Counted from the stretch's first letter, positions 1 through 7,996 are shown. The stretch: 8,790 bases of DNA from Ferrovaceae bacterium (GCA_027457225.1 DAIDTL010000041.1:1-8790); one strand, 5' to 3'. Notes: generated by a model from the letters alone, not told the origin. Program-made: numbers and translations.

Positions 1-1055
1 TCCATGCTCAATTGTTGAATGTAGCTGATGAACTGGTTCATGCCCTGGTCATAAGGCAGAATTGCCCTGGTTTGTGTCCCAAAAAAATTGATGTACCAGA
101 TGTCAAGCAAACCCAATATGACCGGCATGTTGCATTCAAGAGGGCTGTTCTGGAAATGCTCATCCATTTCGAATGCGCCTTGCAACAGTGCTTCGAATCC
201 GTCCATGCCAATACCTAGAGCAATGGACAACCCAATGGCGGACCAAAGCGAGTAACGTCCACCGACCCAGTCCCAAAATTCAAACATGTTGGCTGGGTCA
301 ATGCCAAAGCGAGAAACTTCACCCTGATTAGTGGATAAGGCAACAAAATGTTTTGCCACATGAGTTTGATCGCCCGCCTGACGTAAAAACCATTCACGGG
401 CAGATTGTGCATTGATGAGTGTTTCCTGAGTGGTAAAGGTTTTTGAAGCAATGATAAAGAGCGTTGTTTCAGGATTCAGCGACTTCAGCGTATTGAATAG
501 ATGGGCACCATCAATATTGGATACGAAGTGGATGCACAGGGCGCTACAATCAGCACTTAACGCGGCGGTGACCATGGCGGGGCCAAGATCAGACCCACCG
601 ATACCGATATTCACGACATCTGTGATCGGCCGACCGGTATAACCAAGCCAATCACCGTTACGCACAGATTCCGAAAATGTTCGCATGTGCCCCAAAACAC
701 GCCTGATTTCTGGCATGACATCCACGCCATCCAGGAGAACCGGGCGGTCGGAGCGGTTTCGCAGTGCGCTGTGCAAGGCAGCACGGTGCTCTGTGACATT
801 GATCTTCTCGCCTTTGAACATGCGCTTAATCCATTCCGGCAGCTGAGACTGGGAGGCCAGGCTCAGCAGCAACGATAAAGTCTCTTCCGTGATTCTGTTT
901 TTTGAATAATCCAGCAGCAAAGGTCCGGCATGCATTGAGAAACGGCTAAACCGGTCGGGGTCCTGGACAAACAGATTGCGCAGGTGGAGTTGAGAAAGGG
1001 CTTGCTGGTGATGCTTCAAGGCAAGCCAGGCAGGTGATTGAGTTAGTGAAGGCAT
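1..1055 (-). CDS. pgi: Glucose-6-phosphate isomerase (phosphoglucose isomerase), 3' end cut by window edge
   Basis: Interconverts glucose-6-phosphate and fructose-6-phosphate in the cytoplasm, joining glycolysis/gluconeogenesis to glycogen metabolism. I read 351 complete codons from ATG at 1055 to the left edge. Family landmarks: GIGGSDLGP at residues 151-159 and SKTFTTQET at 204-212 (sugar-phosphate binding), and the PGI signature WVGGRYSLWS at 263-272. The window stops within the codon after SM (351); its first two bases are GA, where the catalytic glutamate of the usual MESNGK motif is expected. About 200 C-terminal residues, including the catalytic histidine and lysine, lie outside. The start is the first codon after the glgB stop (TAG then ATG, no gap), with GGAA nine bases upstream as a weak ribosome site; the next Met is residue 41, too late for the family. 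Translational coupling to glgB is likely. Family identity is very secure. Confidence 0.96.
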   Translation of the reverse strand, partial: MPSLTQSPAWLALKHHQQALSQLHLRNLFVQDPDRFSRFSMHAGPLLLDYSKNRITEETLSLLLSLASQSQLPEWIKRMFKGEKINVTEHRAALHSALRNRSDRPVLLDGVDVMPEIRRVLGHMRTFSESVRNGDWLGYTGRPITDVVNIGIGGSDLGPAMVTAALSADCSALCIHFVSNIDGAHLFNTLKSLNPETTLFIIASKTFTTQETLINAQSAREWFLRQAGDQTHVAKHFVALSTNQGEVSRFGIDPANMFEFWDWVGGRYSLWSAIGLSIALGIGMDGFEALLQGAFEMDEHFQNSPLECNMPVILGLLDIWYINFFGTQTRAILPYDQGMNQFISYIQQLSM

Positions 1056-3227
1056 CTAGCAAGATTCCAGTATAAGCCCCGCTAAAGGGGGGAGGGTCAG
1101 GGTCAAGGAACAGGGTTGCCCATTCCACGGAGTTGCCGTTGCACGCAGCCCGGAGCCGTTACCCAGGTTGTCACCGCCATAATAGGATGAATCACTGTTA
1201 ATGAGTTCACGATAAGGGCTTGCAATGGGGACGCCCAAGCGATACTCGGTGCGTGGGACAGGAGTAAAATTGAGCACCACGACAAGCGTTGCACCAGCGC
1301 GGCTGTGCCTGGCAAAACTGAGTACCGATTGGGGCGCGTCATCACAGTCGATCCAGGAAAAACCCTGGGTATCGAAGTCCAAGTCGTGAAGGGCGGAATA
1401 ATCGCGATAATGGCGATTAAGATCACGACAAAGATTCTGGATTCCCTGATGCCAGTGGTAGGACAACAAGGACCAATTCAGCCCAGACTTAACCTGCCAT
1501 TCGCCGCCTTGCCCAAACTCATTTCCCATGAAATTCAATTTTTTCCCTGGGTAGGTCATTTGATAGATCAGCAGCAGACGTAGATTGGCGAAGCGCTGCC
1601 ATACATCCCCAGGCATCTTGTCCAGAAGGGATTTCTTGCCATGGACAACCTCGTCATGTGAAAACGGTAACACGAAGTTTTCGGTGTAGGCATACAGTTG
1701 GCCAAAAGTCAGATTGTGATGATAATGGCGGCGGTGCACAGGATCCTTGGAAAAGTAGCGCAAGGTATCATTCATCCAGCCCATGTTCCACTTCATGGAA
1801 AAACCCAGTCCACCGAGGTAGATCGGTCGCGATACCATGGGCCATGATGTGGATTCTTCCGCAATAGTCAATGCTCCTGGAAACTGTTGATGGACCATCA
1901 TGTTCATATCGCGAACGAATGCCAGGGCATCGAGGTTTTCCCGCCCACCATACTGGTTGGGCAGCCATTCGCCGGGCTTGCGTGAGTAATCCAGATATAG
2001 CATGGAGGCAACGGCATCGACGCGCAATCCATCAATGTGGTACTCGGAAAGCCAGTAGTGGGCATTTCCGATAAGAAATCCACGGACTTCATTGCGGCCA
2101 TAATTGAAGATGTAAGTTCCCCAGTCCTGATGTTCTCCCAGGCGGGGGTCTTCATGTTCATACAATGCACTACCATCAAAACGAGCCAGTGCAAAGGCAT
2201 CCTTTGGAAAATGGCCAGGGACCCAGTCGAGGATGACACCAATGCCTGACTGGTGGAACTGGTTAACGAAGGCCCGAAAATCGTTGGGCGTGCCATAGCG
2301 GCTAGTGACCCCAAAGTATCCGGTGGTTTGATACCCCCAGGATTCATCGAGCGGGTGTTCGCTGATTGGCATCAGCTCAATATGGGTGTACCCCATGTCC
2401 ATTACATAGGGCAACAATAAGTTGGCAAGCTCCAGATAATTATAGAAGTCACGACCTTCTGGGTGCTTCCAGGAGCCCAGATGGACCTCGTAAATATTCA
2501 TCGGAGCATGTAGCCAATCAGACTTGGCACGCTGGTTCATCCACGCCGCATCTTCCCACACAAATCTATCATTGCAGCAGATTCTGGCTGCGGTACCAGG
2601 GCGTAATTCGAAGGCGATACCATAAGGATCCGTCTTGACCATGATGGCACCATTTTGCCGATTTCTTATTTCAAACTTATACAAGGCACCAATAGGTATG
2701 CCCGGAAGGAAAAGTTCCCAGATGCCACTAGCGTTCCGAACCCGCATTGGATGCTGGCGTCCATCCCAATGGTTGAAATCTCCTACGACACTGACACGTG
2801 CTGCGTTGGGAGCCCAGACCGCAAAACGAATACCATCAACCCCCTCTTGAGTGCAGGGGTGCGCGCCCAGGATTTTGTAGAGCTGTTGTAGTCGGCCTTC
2901 CTGGAACAGGTATAGATCATGATCGCTAATCAGGGGAGGGAATTCGTAGACATCAAATGTTTCAATTTGATGCCCATTTTCCATGTAACGTAAGCGGCAG
3001 GGACTGGCAGGAGGGATCTTTCCCTTCCAGATATAAATTCCCTGATCATGAACGCGTGGGACCGGCTCCCACTCAGAGGTGAATACTTCAACGGTGCTGG
3101 CATAGGGGAGAAACACCCGTAGCTCCCATTCATGCTCGGTACGGTGCAAGCCGAGGTAACCGAAAGGGTCATGGTGCCTGGCTTCCAGGATGGCTTGTTG
3201 TAATGGGTCTAATATTTTTTTTGGCAT
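1056..3227 (-). CDS. glgB: 1,4-alpha-glucan branching enzyme GlgB (GH13)
   Basis: Cuts alpha-1,4 chains and re-attaches the piece by an alpha-1,6 bond, creating glycogen branch points; cytoplasmic. The 723-aa length is close to the E. coli enzyme (728). Domain order: N1 module around residues 18-105 (FGYLGLH, then VFLPYASTVEVF), CBM48 at about 125-215 (FAVWAPNAARVSVVGDFNHW), catalytic GH13 barrel from about 240, and a C-terminal beta domain from about 615. Catalytic residues are all present: nucleophile D404 in GLRVDAVASMLYLDYSR, acid/base E457 in TIAEEST, and D525 in FSHDEVVHG, each one position before its E. coli counterpart. ATG at 3227 is the only plausible start: an in-frame TGA lies a short way upstream with no ATG, GTG or TTG between. 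No clear Shine-Dalgarno is visible, but the second to sixth codons are A-rich (a run of eight A), which often helps initiation. It heads the leftward operon with pgi and diverges from glgC. Confidence 0.98.
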   Translation of the reverse strand: MPKKILDPLQQAILEARHHDPFGYLGLHRTEHEWELRVFLPYASTVEVFTSEWEPVPRVHDQGIYIWKGKIPPASPCRLRYMENGHQIETFDVYEFPPLISDHDLYLFQEGRLQQLYKILGAHPCTQEGVDGIRFAVWAPNAARVSVVGDFNHWDGRQHPMRVRNASGIWELFLPGIPIGALYKFEIRNRQNGAIMVKTDPYGIAFELRPGTAARICCNDRFVWEDAAWMNQRAKSDWLHAPMNIYEVHLGSWKHPEGRDFYNYLELANLLLPYVMDMGYTHIELMPISEHPLDESWGYQTTGYFGVTSRYGTPNDFRAFVNQFHQSGIGVILDWVPGHFPKDAFALARFDGSALYEHEDPRLGEHQDWGTYIFNYGRNEVRGFLIGNAHYWLSEYHIDGLRVDAVASMLYLDYSRKPGEWLPNQYGGRENLDALAFVRDMNMMVHQQFPGALTIAEESTSWPMVSRPIYLGGLGFSMKWNMGWMNDTLRYFSKDPVHRRHYHHNLTFGQLYAYTENFVLPFSHDEVVHGKKSLLDKMPGDVWQRFANLRLLLIYQMTYPGKKLNFMGNEFGQGGEWQVKSGLNWSLLSYHWHQGIQNLCRDLNRHYRDYSALHDLDFDTQGFSWIDCDDAPQSVLSFARHSRAGATLVVVLNFTPVPRTEYRLGVPIASPYRELINSDSSYYGGDNLGNGSGLRATATPWNGQPCSLTLTLPPLAGLILESC

Positions 3228-3263
3228 GATCGTAGCGTGGTGACTAGTACCTACATGAAATCA

Positions 3264-3271
3264 ATTATAAT
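3264..3271. promoter_or_regulatory. Palindromic ATTATAAT: overlapping -10 boxes of divergent glgB and glgC promoters
   Basis: The 103-bp gap between the divergent glgB and glgC starts contains ATTATAAT, a perfect palindrome. It gives TATAAT on the plus strand (3266-3271) and TATAAT on the minus strand (3269-3264). Transcription from it would give leaders of about 50 bases for glgC and about 30 for glgB. The -35 regions are poor: on the plus strand the best candidate is GTGACT at 3240-3245 with a long 20-base spacer, and on the minus strand nothing resembles TTGACA at normal spacing. If both promoters are real, they probably need an activator and may compete for polymerase. The placement is inference from the box and gene geometry. 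Confidence 0.5.
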
Positions 3272-3317
3272 GTCTAAAAATAACACGCCGATAGTTATGG
3301 TCATGATCCCATTTTCC

Positions 3318-3323
3318 AAGGAG
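3318..3323 (+). promoter_or_regulatory. Ribosome binding site of glgC (AAGGAG)
   Basis: AAGGAG lies seven bases before ATG 3331, an ideal Shine-Dalgarno match and spacing. It settles the glgC start and is by far the strongest ribosome site in the window; the other genes rely on weak sites or coupling. Confidence 0.88.
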
Positions 3324-3330
3324 CGCTGAC

Positions 3331-4611
3331 ATGTTTCCCAGCGATATCGCCTCTGAGCGGTTTATCAGTGTGTTAACAAAGAATGCAATAGCCCTGATTC
3401 TGGCTGGCGGTCGAGGCAGTCGGCTGAAAGATCTTACCAAATGGCGCGCCAAGCCCGCCCTTCAGTTTGGCGGAAAGTTCCGCATTATTGATTTTCCGTT
3501 GTCCAATTGCATTAATTCAGGCATTCGCCGTATTGGTGTCGTTACCCAATACAAGGCCCACAGTCTGATTCAGCACATCCAGCATGGGTGGAGTTTTATG
3601 CATGGTGAATTTAACGAGTTCGTCGAATTGCTGCCTGCTCAGCAGCGGGTTCAGGAAGAATGGTACAAGGGCACTGCCGATGCTGTGTTCCAGAACATCG
3701 ATATTCTACGTTCGCATAACCCGCAGCATGTCATCATTCTGGCCGGTGATCATGTTTACAAAATGGATTACGGGATGATGCTGGCAGCCCATGTTAGCAT
3801 GGAAGCAGACATGACCATAGCTTGTATGACGGTTCCAGTATCTGATGCCTCTGCCTTCGGAGTCATGACAATAGATGAGTTAAATCGCATCGTTGCCTTT
3901 GACGAAAAACCTGCCCAGCCATCTTCCATTCCTGGTTCGCCTGAGAATGCCTTGGTTAGCATGGGGATCTATGTATTCAACACAAAGTTTTTGTATGAAC
4001 AACTTATTCGTGATGCCTATGCTCCAAATTCAAAACATGATTTTGGTAACGACATTATTCCATGGTTAGTGCCCCGCTATCGTGTTTATGCTCATCGTTT
4101 TGACGAGAGCTGCATAGGAGAACCCGATACAAAACCGTATTGGCGCGATGTTGGCACCATCGATGCCTACTGGAGCGCCAACATGGAAATGACCAAAGTC
4201 ATTCCGGATCTTAATTTGTATGATAAGGCCTGGCCTATCTGGACATATCAGGAACAGTTTCCGCCGGCAAAATTTGTTTTTGATGACGATGGGCGACGGG
4301 GTAGCGCAATGGATTCACTGATTTCAGGTGGCGTAATCATCAGTGGTGGGACTGTTCGTAGATCAGTTTTGTTTTTTGATGTCCATGTTAATGCTTACAG
4401 CAAAATCGAAGATAGTGTGGTTCTTCCCAATGTTCGAATCGGGGAACGCGTTGTTCTCAGGCGCGTGATTGTGGATCGGGGATGCATCATCCCTGACGGA
4501 CTTGAGGTTGGAGTTGACCAGGAACAGGATCGAAAACGGTTTTATGTGTCCGAAAAAGGAATTACCCTTGTTACCCCTGATATGCTCAACCAGAGCCGTT
4601 ACCCAACCTGA
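3331..4611 (+). CDS. glgC: Glucose-1-phosphate adenylyltransferase (ADP-glucose pyrophosphorylase) GlgC
   Basis: Makes ADP-glucose and pyrophosphate from ATP and glucose-1-phosphate, the committed and normally allosterically controlled step of bacterial glycogen synthesis; active as a tetramer. The 426-aa protein compares with 431 in E. coli. The Rossmann-like nucleotidyltransferase domain covers about residues 18-290: LILAGGRGSRLKDL (23-36) binds nucleotide, LAGDHVYKMDY (137-147) carries the catalytic aspartate D140, FDEKP (190-194) holds the glucose-1-phosphate lysine K193, and YWRDVGTIDAYW (270-281) is a family hallmark. The left-handed beta-helix domain spans about 320-426. At the position of the E. 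coli activator-binding lysine 39 there is a tryptophan (W38 in LTKWRAKPA), so fructose-1,6-bisphosphate control may differ. The start is fixed by AAGGAG seven bases upstream. First gene of the rightward operon; its TGA stop lies within a small inverted repeat. Confidence 0.98.
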   Translation: MFPSDIASERFISVLTKNAIALILAGGRGSRLKDLTKWRAKPALQFGGKFRIIDFPLSNCINSGIRRIGVVTQYKAHSLIQHIQHGWSFMHGEFNEFVELLPAQQRVQEEWYKGTADAVFQNIDILRSHNPQHVIILAGDHVYKMDYGMMLAAHVSMEADMTIACMTVPVSDASAFGVMTIDELNRIVAFDEKPAQPSSIPGSPENALVSMGIYVFNTKFLYEQLIRDAYAPNSKHDFGNDIIPWLVPRYRVYAHRFDESCIGEPDTKPYWRDVGTIDAYWSANMEMTKVIPDLNLYDKAWPIWTYQEQFPPAKFVFDDDGRRGSAMDSLISGGVIISGGTVRRSVLFFDVHVNAYSKIEDSVVLPNVRIGERVVLRRVIVDRGCIIPDGLEVGVDQEQDRKRFYVSEKGITLVTPDMLNQSRYPT

Positions 4612-4621
4612 ATACAGGTTG
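4604..4621 (+). repeat. Inverted repeat at the glgC stop codon (7-bp stem, AATA loop)
   Basis: CAACCTG (4604-4610), loop AATA (4611-4614), CAGGTTG (4615-4621): a perfect 7-bp stem that includes the glgC TGA stop. No T-run follows, so it is not a standard intrinsic terminator. It might modulate mRNA stability or partial transcription between glgC and the GH57 gene. Structure is seen directly; role is inference. Confidence 0.55.
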
Positions 4622-4628
4622 CACATGA

Positions 4629-4640
4629 CGTGGCGCCACG
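4629..4640. repeat. Perfect 12-bp palindrome CGTGGCGCCACG upstream of the first GH57 gene
   Basis: A fully self-complementary 12-mer in the 47-bp gap between glgC and the GH57 gene, only seven bases after the preceding stem-loop and 18 bases before ATG 4659. It has no loop, so it looks more like a symmetric protein-binding site than a hairpin. No regulator can be named. The gap contains no recognisable promoter. Confidence 0.45.
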
Positions 4641-4658
4641 ATACTTACCTTTGAACTT

Positions 4659-6365
4659 ATGATGCCTCTCAAAAAACTTCGCTTGGTGCTGTGCTGGCAC
4701 ATGCATCAACCGGATTACCGCAACAGCCTTAACGGACAGTTCGAATTACCCTGGACTTATCTGCATGCCATCAAGGATTACACCGATATGGCATGGCATC
4801 TCGAACAACATCCGGACGTGGCCTGTGTCGTCAATTTTGTACCTTCTTTGGTGGAGCAACTGGAGGATTATTGCAATCAATTTAAAACAGGGAGTATGCG
4901 CGATCCTTTATTGCATCTCCTGGCGAAAAAAGAACTAGGCTTGATTACAGTTGATGAACGTCAGTTGATACTGACCGCTTGCTTTCGTAGCAATAATTCT
5001 AAAATGATTGAGCCGTTTCCTGCCTATCATCGCTTGTACCTGACATATTCCAGCCTGACTGAACAGGAAGCCTCCCTAGAACAGTATCTTTCACCACAAT
5101 TTCTTGGAGACCTGTTGGTGTGGTACCACCTGGCCTGGATGGGTGAGAGTGTCCGGCGAACCTACAACCTGGTTCAGCGATTGATGAAGCAGGGCAACCT
5201 GTACACCTACGAGGATCGAAAGGCGTTGTCCGATCTCATCGGCGAATTAATCAAACAGCTTATTCCACGCTATCGCGCCTTGCAGGAAACGGCGCGCATA
5301 GAACTTTCGACAACCCCTTTCTACCATCCGATGTTGCCGCTGCTGCTGGATTTTGGGACGGCCCGTGAAGCAATGCCTGAAATCACGCTGCCATCTACAC
5401 AGAAATACCCTGGGGGTTATCAGCGTGCGCAGGCTCAGATGGCTGACGGGTTGGCACACCATCTTGGTTGTTTTGGACAACGTGCGCGCGGTGTATGGCC
5501 GTCAGAAGGCGGCGTTTCAGCAGTTACACTCGATATATTGGCAAGCCAGGGCTGCGAGTGGACAGCCTCCGGCGAGAACGTCCTTGTCAACAGCCTGAGT
5601 CATGGTACAGGTAAACCTGCCACTGAACGTTCAGCATACCTTTACCAACCCTATCGTTACGCCACCGGAAATGGTGAGATTCTTTGTTTTTTTAGAGATG
5701 ATCGTTTATCAGACAAGATTGGATTCGAATATGCCACCTGGGATAGCCAAGATGCCGTCAGTGACTTCATCAACACGTTGGAAGGCATTTATGCTGCAGC
5801 TGATAGCATTTCAGACCCTGTTGTGACCATCATTCTGGATGGCGAAAACGCATGGGAACACTATCCCTACAATGGCTACTATTTTCACAGTAAATTGTAC
5901 CAGGCGTTGCAGGACCATCCTTTCATCGTTACGACGACATTTTCTGAATGCGTGGACAATTTGAAAACCACTGCGCCTAAACTTAACACGCTTGTTTCCG
6001 GAAGTTGGGTATATGGCACTTTCAGCACCTGGATCGGAAGCCCAGATAAGAATGCCGCCTGGGATCTTCTGGTTGATGCAAAAAAAAATTACGACCAGGT
6101 CATTGCGGAAGGGCAGTTAACGCCAGACGAACAACGGCAGGCCACTCGACAATTGAGCATCTGCGAAGGGTCTGATTGGTTCTGGTGGTTTGGTGACTAC
6201 AATGCTGCAAAAAGCGTTCAGTCCTTTGATCACCTATTCAGGCTTAATCTTAGCAATCTCTATCATCTTCTCCAGCTGCCGGCGCCGAACGCGCTACTTG
6301 ATCCCATTAGCGCAGGGAGTAATCTTGTTGATGCGGGGGGAACCATGCGCCGCGCTTCTGAGTAA
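4659..6365 (+). CDS. Glycoside hydrolase family 57 protein (alpha-amylase/amylopullulanase-like)
   Basis: Predicted cytoplasmic alpha-glucan hydrolase; no signal peptide or membrane segment is visible. The 568 aa show the GH57 plan: motif 1 HMHQPDYR at residues 14-21, GVWPSEGGVS at 278-287 with the probable nucleophile E283, and TIILDGENAWEHYPYNG at 390-406 with the probable acid/base D394. Near the C-terminus EGSDWFWWFGDYN (503-515) is typical of this branch of the family. It resembles the group annotated as alpha-amylase or alpha-mannosidase-like GH57, not the GH57 branching enzymes or the glucanotransferases. Exact linkage specificity cannot be read from sequence; its place behind glgC argues for glycogen or maltodextrin. 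An in-frame TGA at 4626-4628 limits the start to ATG 4659 or the adjacent ATG 4662. No good Shine-Dalgarno is visible, so expression may depend on read-through from glgC. A run of nine A at 6080-6088 is a possible slippage site. Confidence 0.9.
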   Translation: MMPLKKLRLVLCWHMHQPDYRNSLNGQFELPWTYLHAIKDYTDMAWHLEQHPDVACVVNFVPSLVEQLEDYCNQFKTGSMRDPLLHLLAKKELGLITVDERQLILTACFRSNNSKMIEPFPAYHRLYLTYSSLTEQEASLEQYLSPQFLGDLLVWYHLAWMGESVRRTYNLVQRLMKQGNLYTYEDRKALSDLIGELIKQLIPRYRALQETARIELSTTPFYHPMLPLLLDFGTAREAMPEITLPSTQKYPGGYQRAQAQMADGLAHHLGCFGQRARGVWPSEGGVSAVTLDILASQGCEWTASGENVLVNSLSHGTGKPATERSAYLYQPYRYATGNGEILCFFRDDRLSDKIGFEYATWDSQDAVSDFINTLEGIYAAADSISDPVVTIILDGENAWEHYPYNGYYFHSKLYQALQDHPFIVTTTFSECVDNLKTTAPKLNTLVSGSWVYGTFSTWIGSPDKNAAWDLLVDAKKNYDQVIAEGQLTPDEQRQATRQLSICEGSDWFWWFGDYNAAKSVQSFDHLFRLNLSNLYHLLQLPAPNALLDPISAGSNLVDAGGTMRRASE

Positions 6366-6373
6366 CCGTCGTC

Positions 6374-7975
6374 ATGCCAAAAATTGTTCCTCTGCTCTTT
6401 GGTGTTCATGCTCATCAGCCGGTGGGTAATTTCCCAAAGGTTCTGGATGATGCACATCTGCGTTGCTACCAGCCATTTTTGCATATGATGGAACGGTTTC
6501 CGGAATTCCGTTTTTCCATTCACGTCAGCGGCTGGCTTTTTGACTACCTGGTGCGTCATTACCCAGATGATATTCAGTTACTGAAGGCCCTGGTGTCACG
6601 CGGTCAAGTAGAACTGTTTGGTGCGGGATATACCGAACCGGTACTGGCGGCCATTCCAGTACGAGACCGCATCAGCCAGATCAACTGCATGTCAGGGCGT
6701 CTGGAACAAGTGCTTGGAAGGCGACCTCAAGGAGCCTGGTTGACGGAACGGGTCTGGGATTCCACGGTTGTGCCATCGCTGGTGGCCTGCGGAATTCAGT
6801 ATGTGACAGTGGATGACTATCACTTTTTATGCACAGGCATTGACCAGAGCATGTTAACAGGCTTTTTTAGCACGGAGGAAGACGGCAAGCGTCTGGATGT
6901 GTTTCCCATTTCGGAAGCATTGCGTTACCGTCTTCCATTTTCTCCTGCGAATGAGGCGGTTCAGTATCTGGAAAGCCTTGCGGTAGATGGTGAGGCACAC
7001 GCTGCCATCTATTTTGACGACATCGAAAAATTTGGCATCTGGCCGGAGACTTATGAGTGGGTTTATACCCGTGGTTGGTTGGAAGACTTTATTCGACTGA
7101 CTCTGGATTCCCCGATTGTGAAGCCCATGCTATTCAGCGACTACCATGCTTCTGCCACTACGCGCGGAGTGGTTTATCTGCCGACAACTTCTTATATCGA
7201 AATGAATGAATGGACGCTACCGATAGATGCAGCGAATCGGTTTTCAGCACTAGTCCAGAAAGTAAAAAATGCTGGCCAATATGACTCTAATAAGGCCTTT
7301 TTACGTGGGGGAATCTGGCGGAATTTTATGACACGCTACCCAGAGTCTAACTGGATGCACAAACGGATGTTGGGCTTGTCTAACCGATATGCCGCCTTGT
7401 CTGAGCCGGATAAGACGATTGAAATGCGTGATGCACTTTTTGAAGCGCAGGCGAATGATGCTTATTGGCATGGCTTATTTGGGGGGCTCTATTTGCCCCA
7501 TTTACGCCGGGCTGTGTATGGAGCCCTAGTCAAGCTGGAAGCGCTCCTGGACGCAGTGGCTCCCCGCAGTTCGCTTGTGAGCTGTGATACCGACATGGAT
7601 GGCCACGTAGAATCATTTTTACAAAACGGCATACTTCAGGCTGTGGTTCGGAATGATGGCCTGGCGGATATTTGCGAGCTGGACAGTTATCTCCTAAATC
7701 ACAATTTCGGGGACACCTTGACGAGGCAGAAGGAGCACTATCACCAAAAGGTGATGCTCAATCAATCCAGCACCAGCAACGTGGAGGGCATTGACAACCC
7801 GCACGAACGGATCAGTTTTAAACATGCCATCCTGCCGGAAGATATGGTGTTTGACTCGTTTCGCCGTTCCTTATTCATTGACCGCTTGCACACGAATGAT
7901 GAGATTGAATCCGAAGCGTTGCGGTATCGTATCAAGCCAGGCGCTACGGCAGATTCAACGTTAACTTTCGAATGA
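6374..7975 (+). CDS. GH57 4-alpha-glucanotransferase/alpha-amylase: catalytic and central domains, ended early by in-frame UGA
   Basis: Resembles the Thermococcus litoralis type of 4-alpha-glucanotransferase, which moves maltodextrin segments between chains. The 533 aa read to a TGA. The catalytic barrel covers about residues 1-300: VHAHQPVGNF (11-20), FGAGYTEPVL (82-91), AWLTERVWD (121-129) with nucleophile E125, and AIYFDDIEKFGIWP (211-224) with acid/base D216 (probably) or D215. E125 and D216 each lie two positions after the T. litoralis catalytic pair E123/D214. A helical central region (about 305-395; FLRGGIWRNFMTRYPESNWMHKR is near its start) is followed by the beginning of a C-terminal beta-sandwich (about 405-533). 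The sandwich is cut in mid-domain: the next 138 codons, in the same frame, supply the rest. Start ATG 6374 lies eight bases after the previous stop with only a weak GAG upstream, suggesting coupling. The catalytic site is intact, but the truncated product may not fold or bind substrate normally. Amylase activity is an alternative. Confidence 0.88.
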   Translation: MPKIVPLLFGVHAHQPVGNFPKVLDDAHLRCYQPFLHMMERFPEFRFSIHVSGWLFDYLVRHYPDDIQLLKALVSRGQVELFGAGYTEPVLAAIPVRDRISQINCMSGRLEQVLGRRPQGAWLTERVWDSTVVPSLVACGIQYVTVDDYHFLCTGIDQSMLTGFFSTEEDGKRLDVFPISEALRYRLPFSPANEAVQYLESLAVDGEAHAAIYFDDIEKFGIWPETYEWVYTRGWLEDFIRLTLDSPIVKPMLFSDYHASATTRGVVYLPTTSYIEMNEWTLPIDAANRFSALVQKVKNAGQYDSNKAFLRGGIWRNFMTRYPESNWMHKRMLGLSNRYAALSEPDKTIEMRDALFEAQANDAYWHGLFGGLYLPHLRRAVYGALVKLEALLDAVAPRSSLVSCDTDMDGHVESFLQNGILQAVVRNDGLADICELDSYLLNHNFGDTLTRQKEHYHQKVMLNQSSTSNVEGIDNPHERISFKHAILPEDMVFDSFRRSLFIDRLHTNDEIESEALRYRIKPGATADSTLTFE

Positions 7976-7996
7976 CATCACGAGGCATTGGTTGTG
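7973..7996 (+). other. In-frame UGA with downstream GAGG/GTG restart site inside the GH57 glucanotransferase gene
   Basis: TGA at 7973-7975 follows TFE and is followed directly in the same frame by HHEALVV. A TGG (Trp) to TGA change is the simplest origin. The base after the stop is C (UGA-C), known in E. coli as a weak, leaky termination context, whereas glgC and the downstream fragment end in UGA-A. GAGG (7982-7985) stands eight bases before GTG 7994, so re-initiation is also possible. Whether this is mutation, error, readthrough or restart cannot be decided here. Confidence 0.85.

Noticed and set aside
12..878. Several 60-80 codon plus-strand frames at the left end
   Set aside because: They run antisense to the continuous pgi reading frame, which is confirmed by family motifs across its visible length.
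1077..1090. CCCC-GCTAAA-GGGG hairpin upstream of pgi
   Set aside because: Only a 4-bp stem, lying in glgB codons (PPLAGL) conserved for protein reasons.
1904..2347. 147-codon open frame on the minus strand
   Set aside because: It is an alternative frame inside glgB, whose own frame has all catalytic motifs; the product has low-complexity content and no recognisable family.
3225..3308. Direct repeat CATGATC at 3225-3231 and 3302-3308 in the divergent region
   Set aside because: Only seven bases, one copy overlaps the glgB start codon, and it is not symmetric about the promoters; chance is likely.
4604..4640. Rho-independent terminator after glgC
   Set aside because: A short stem and a palindrome are present but there is no T-run after either.
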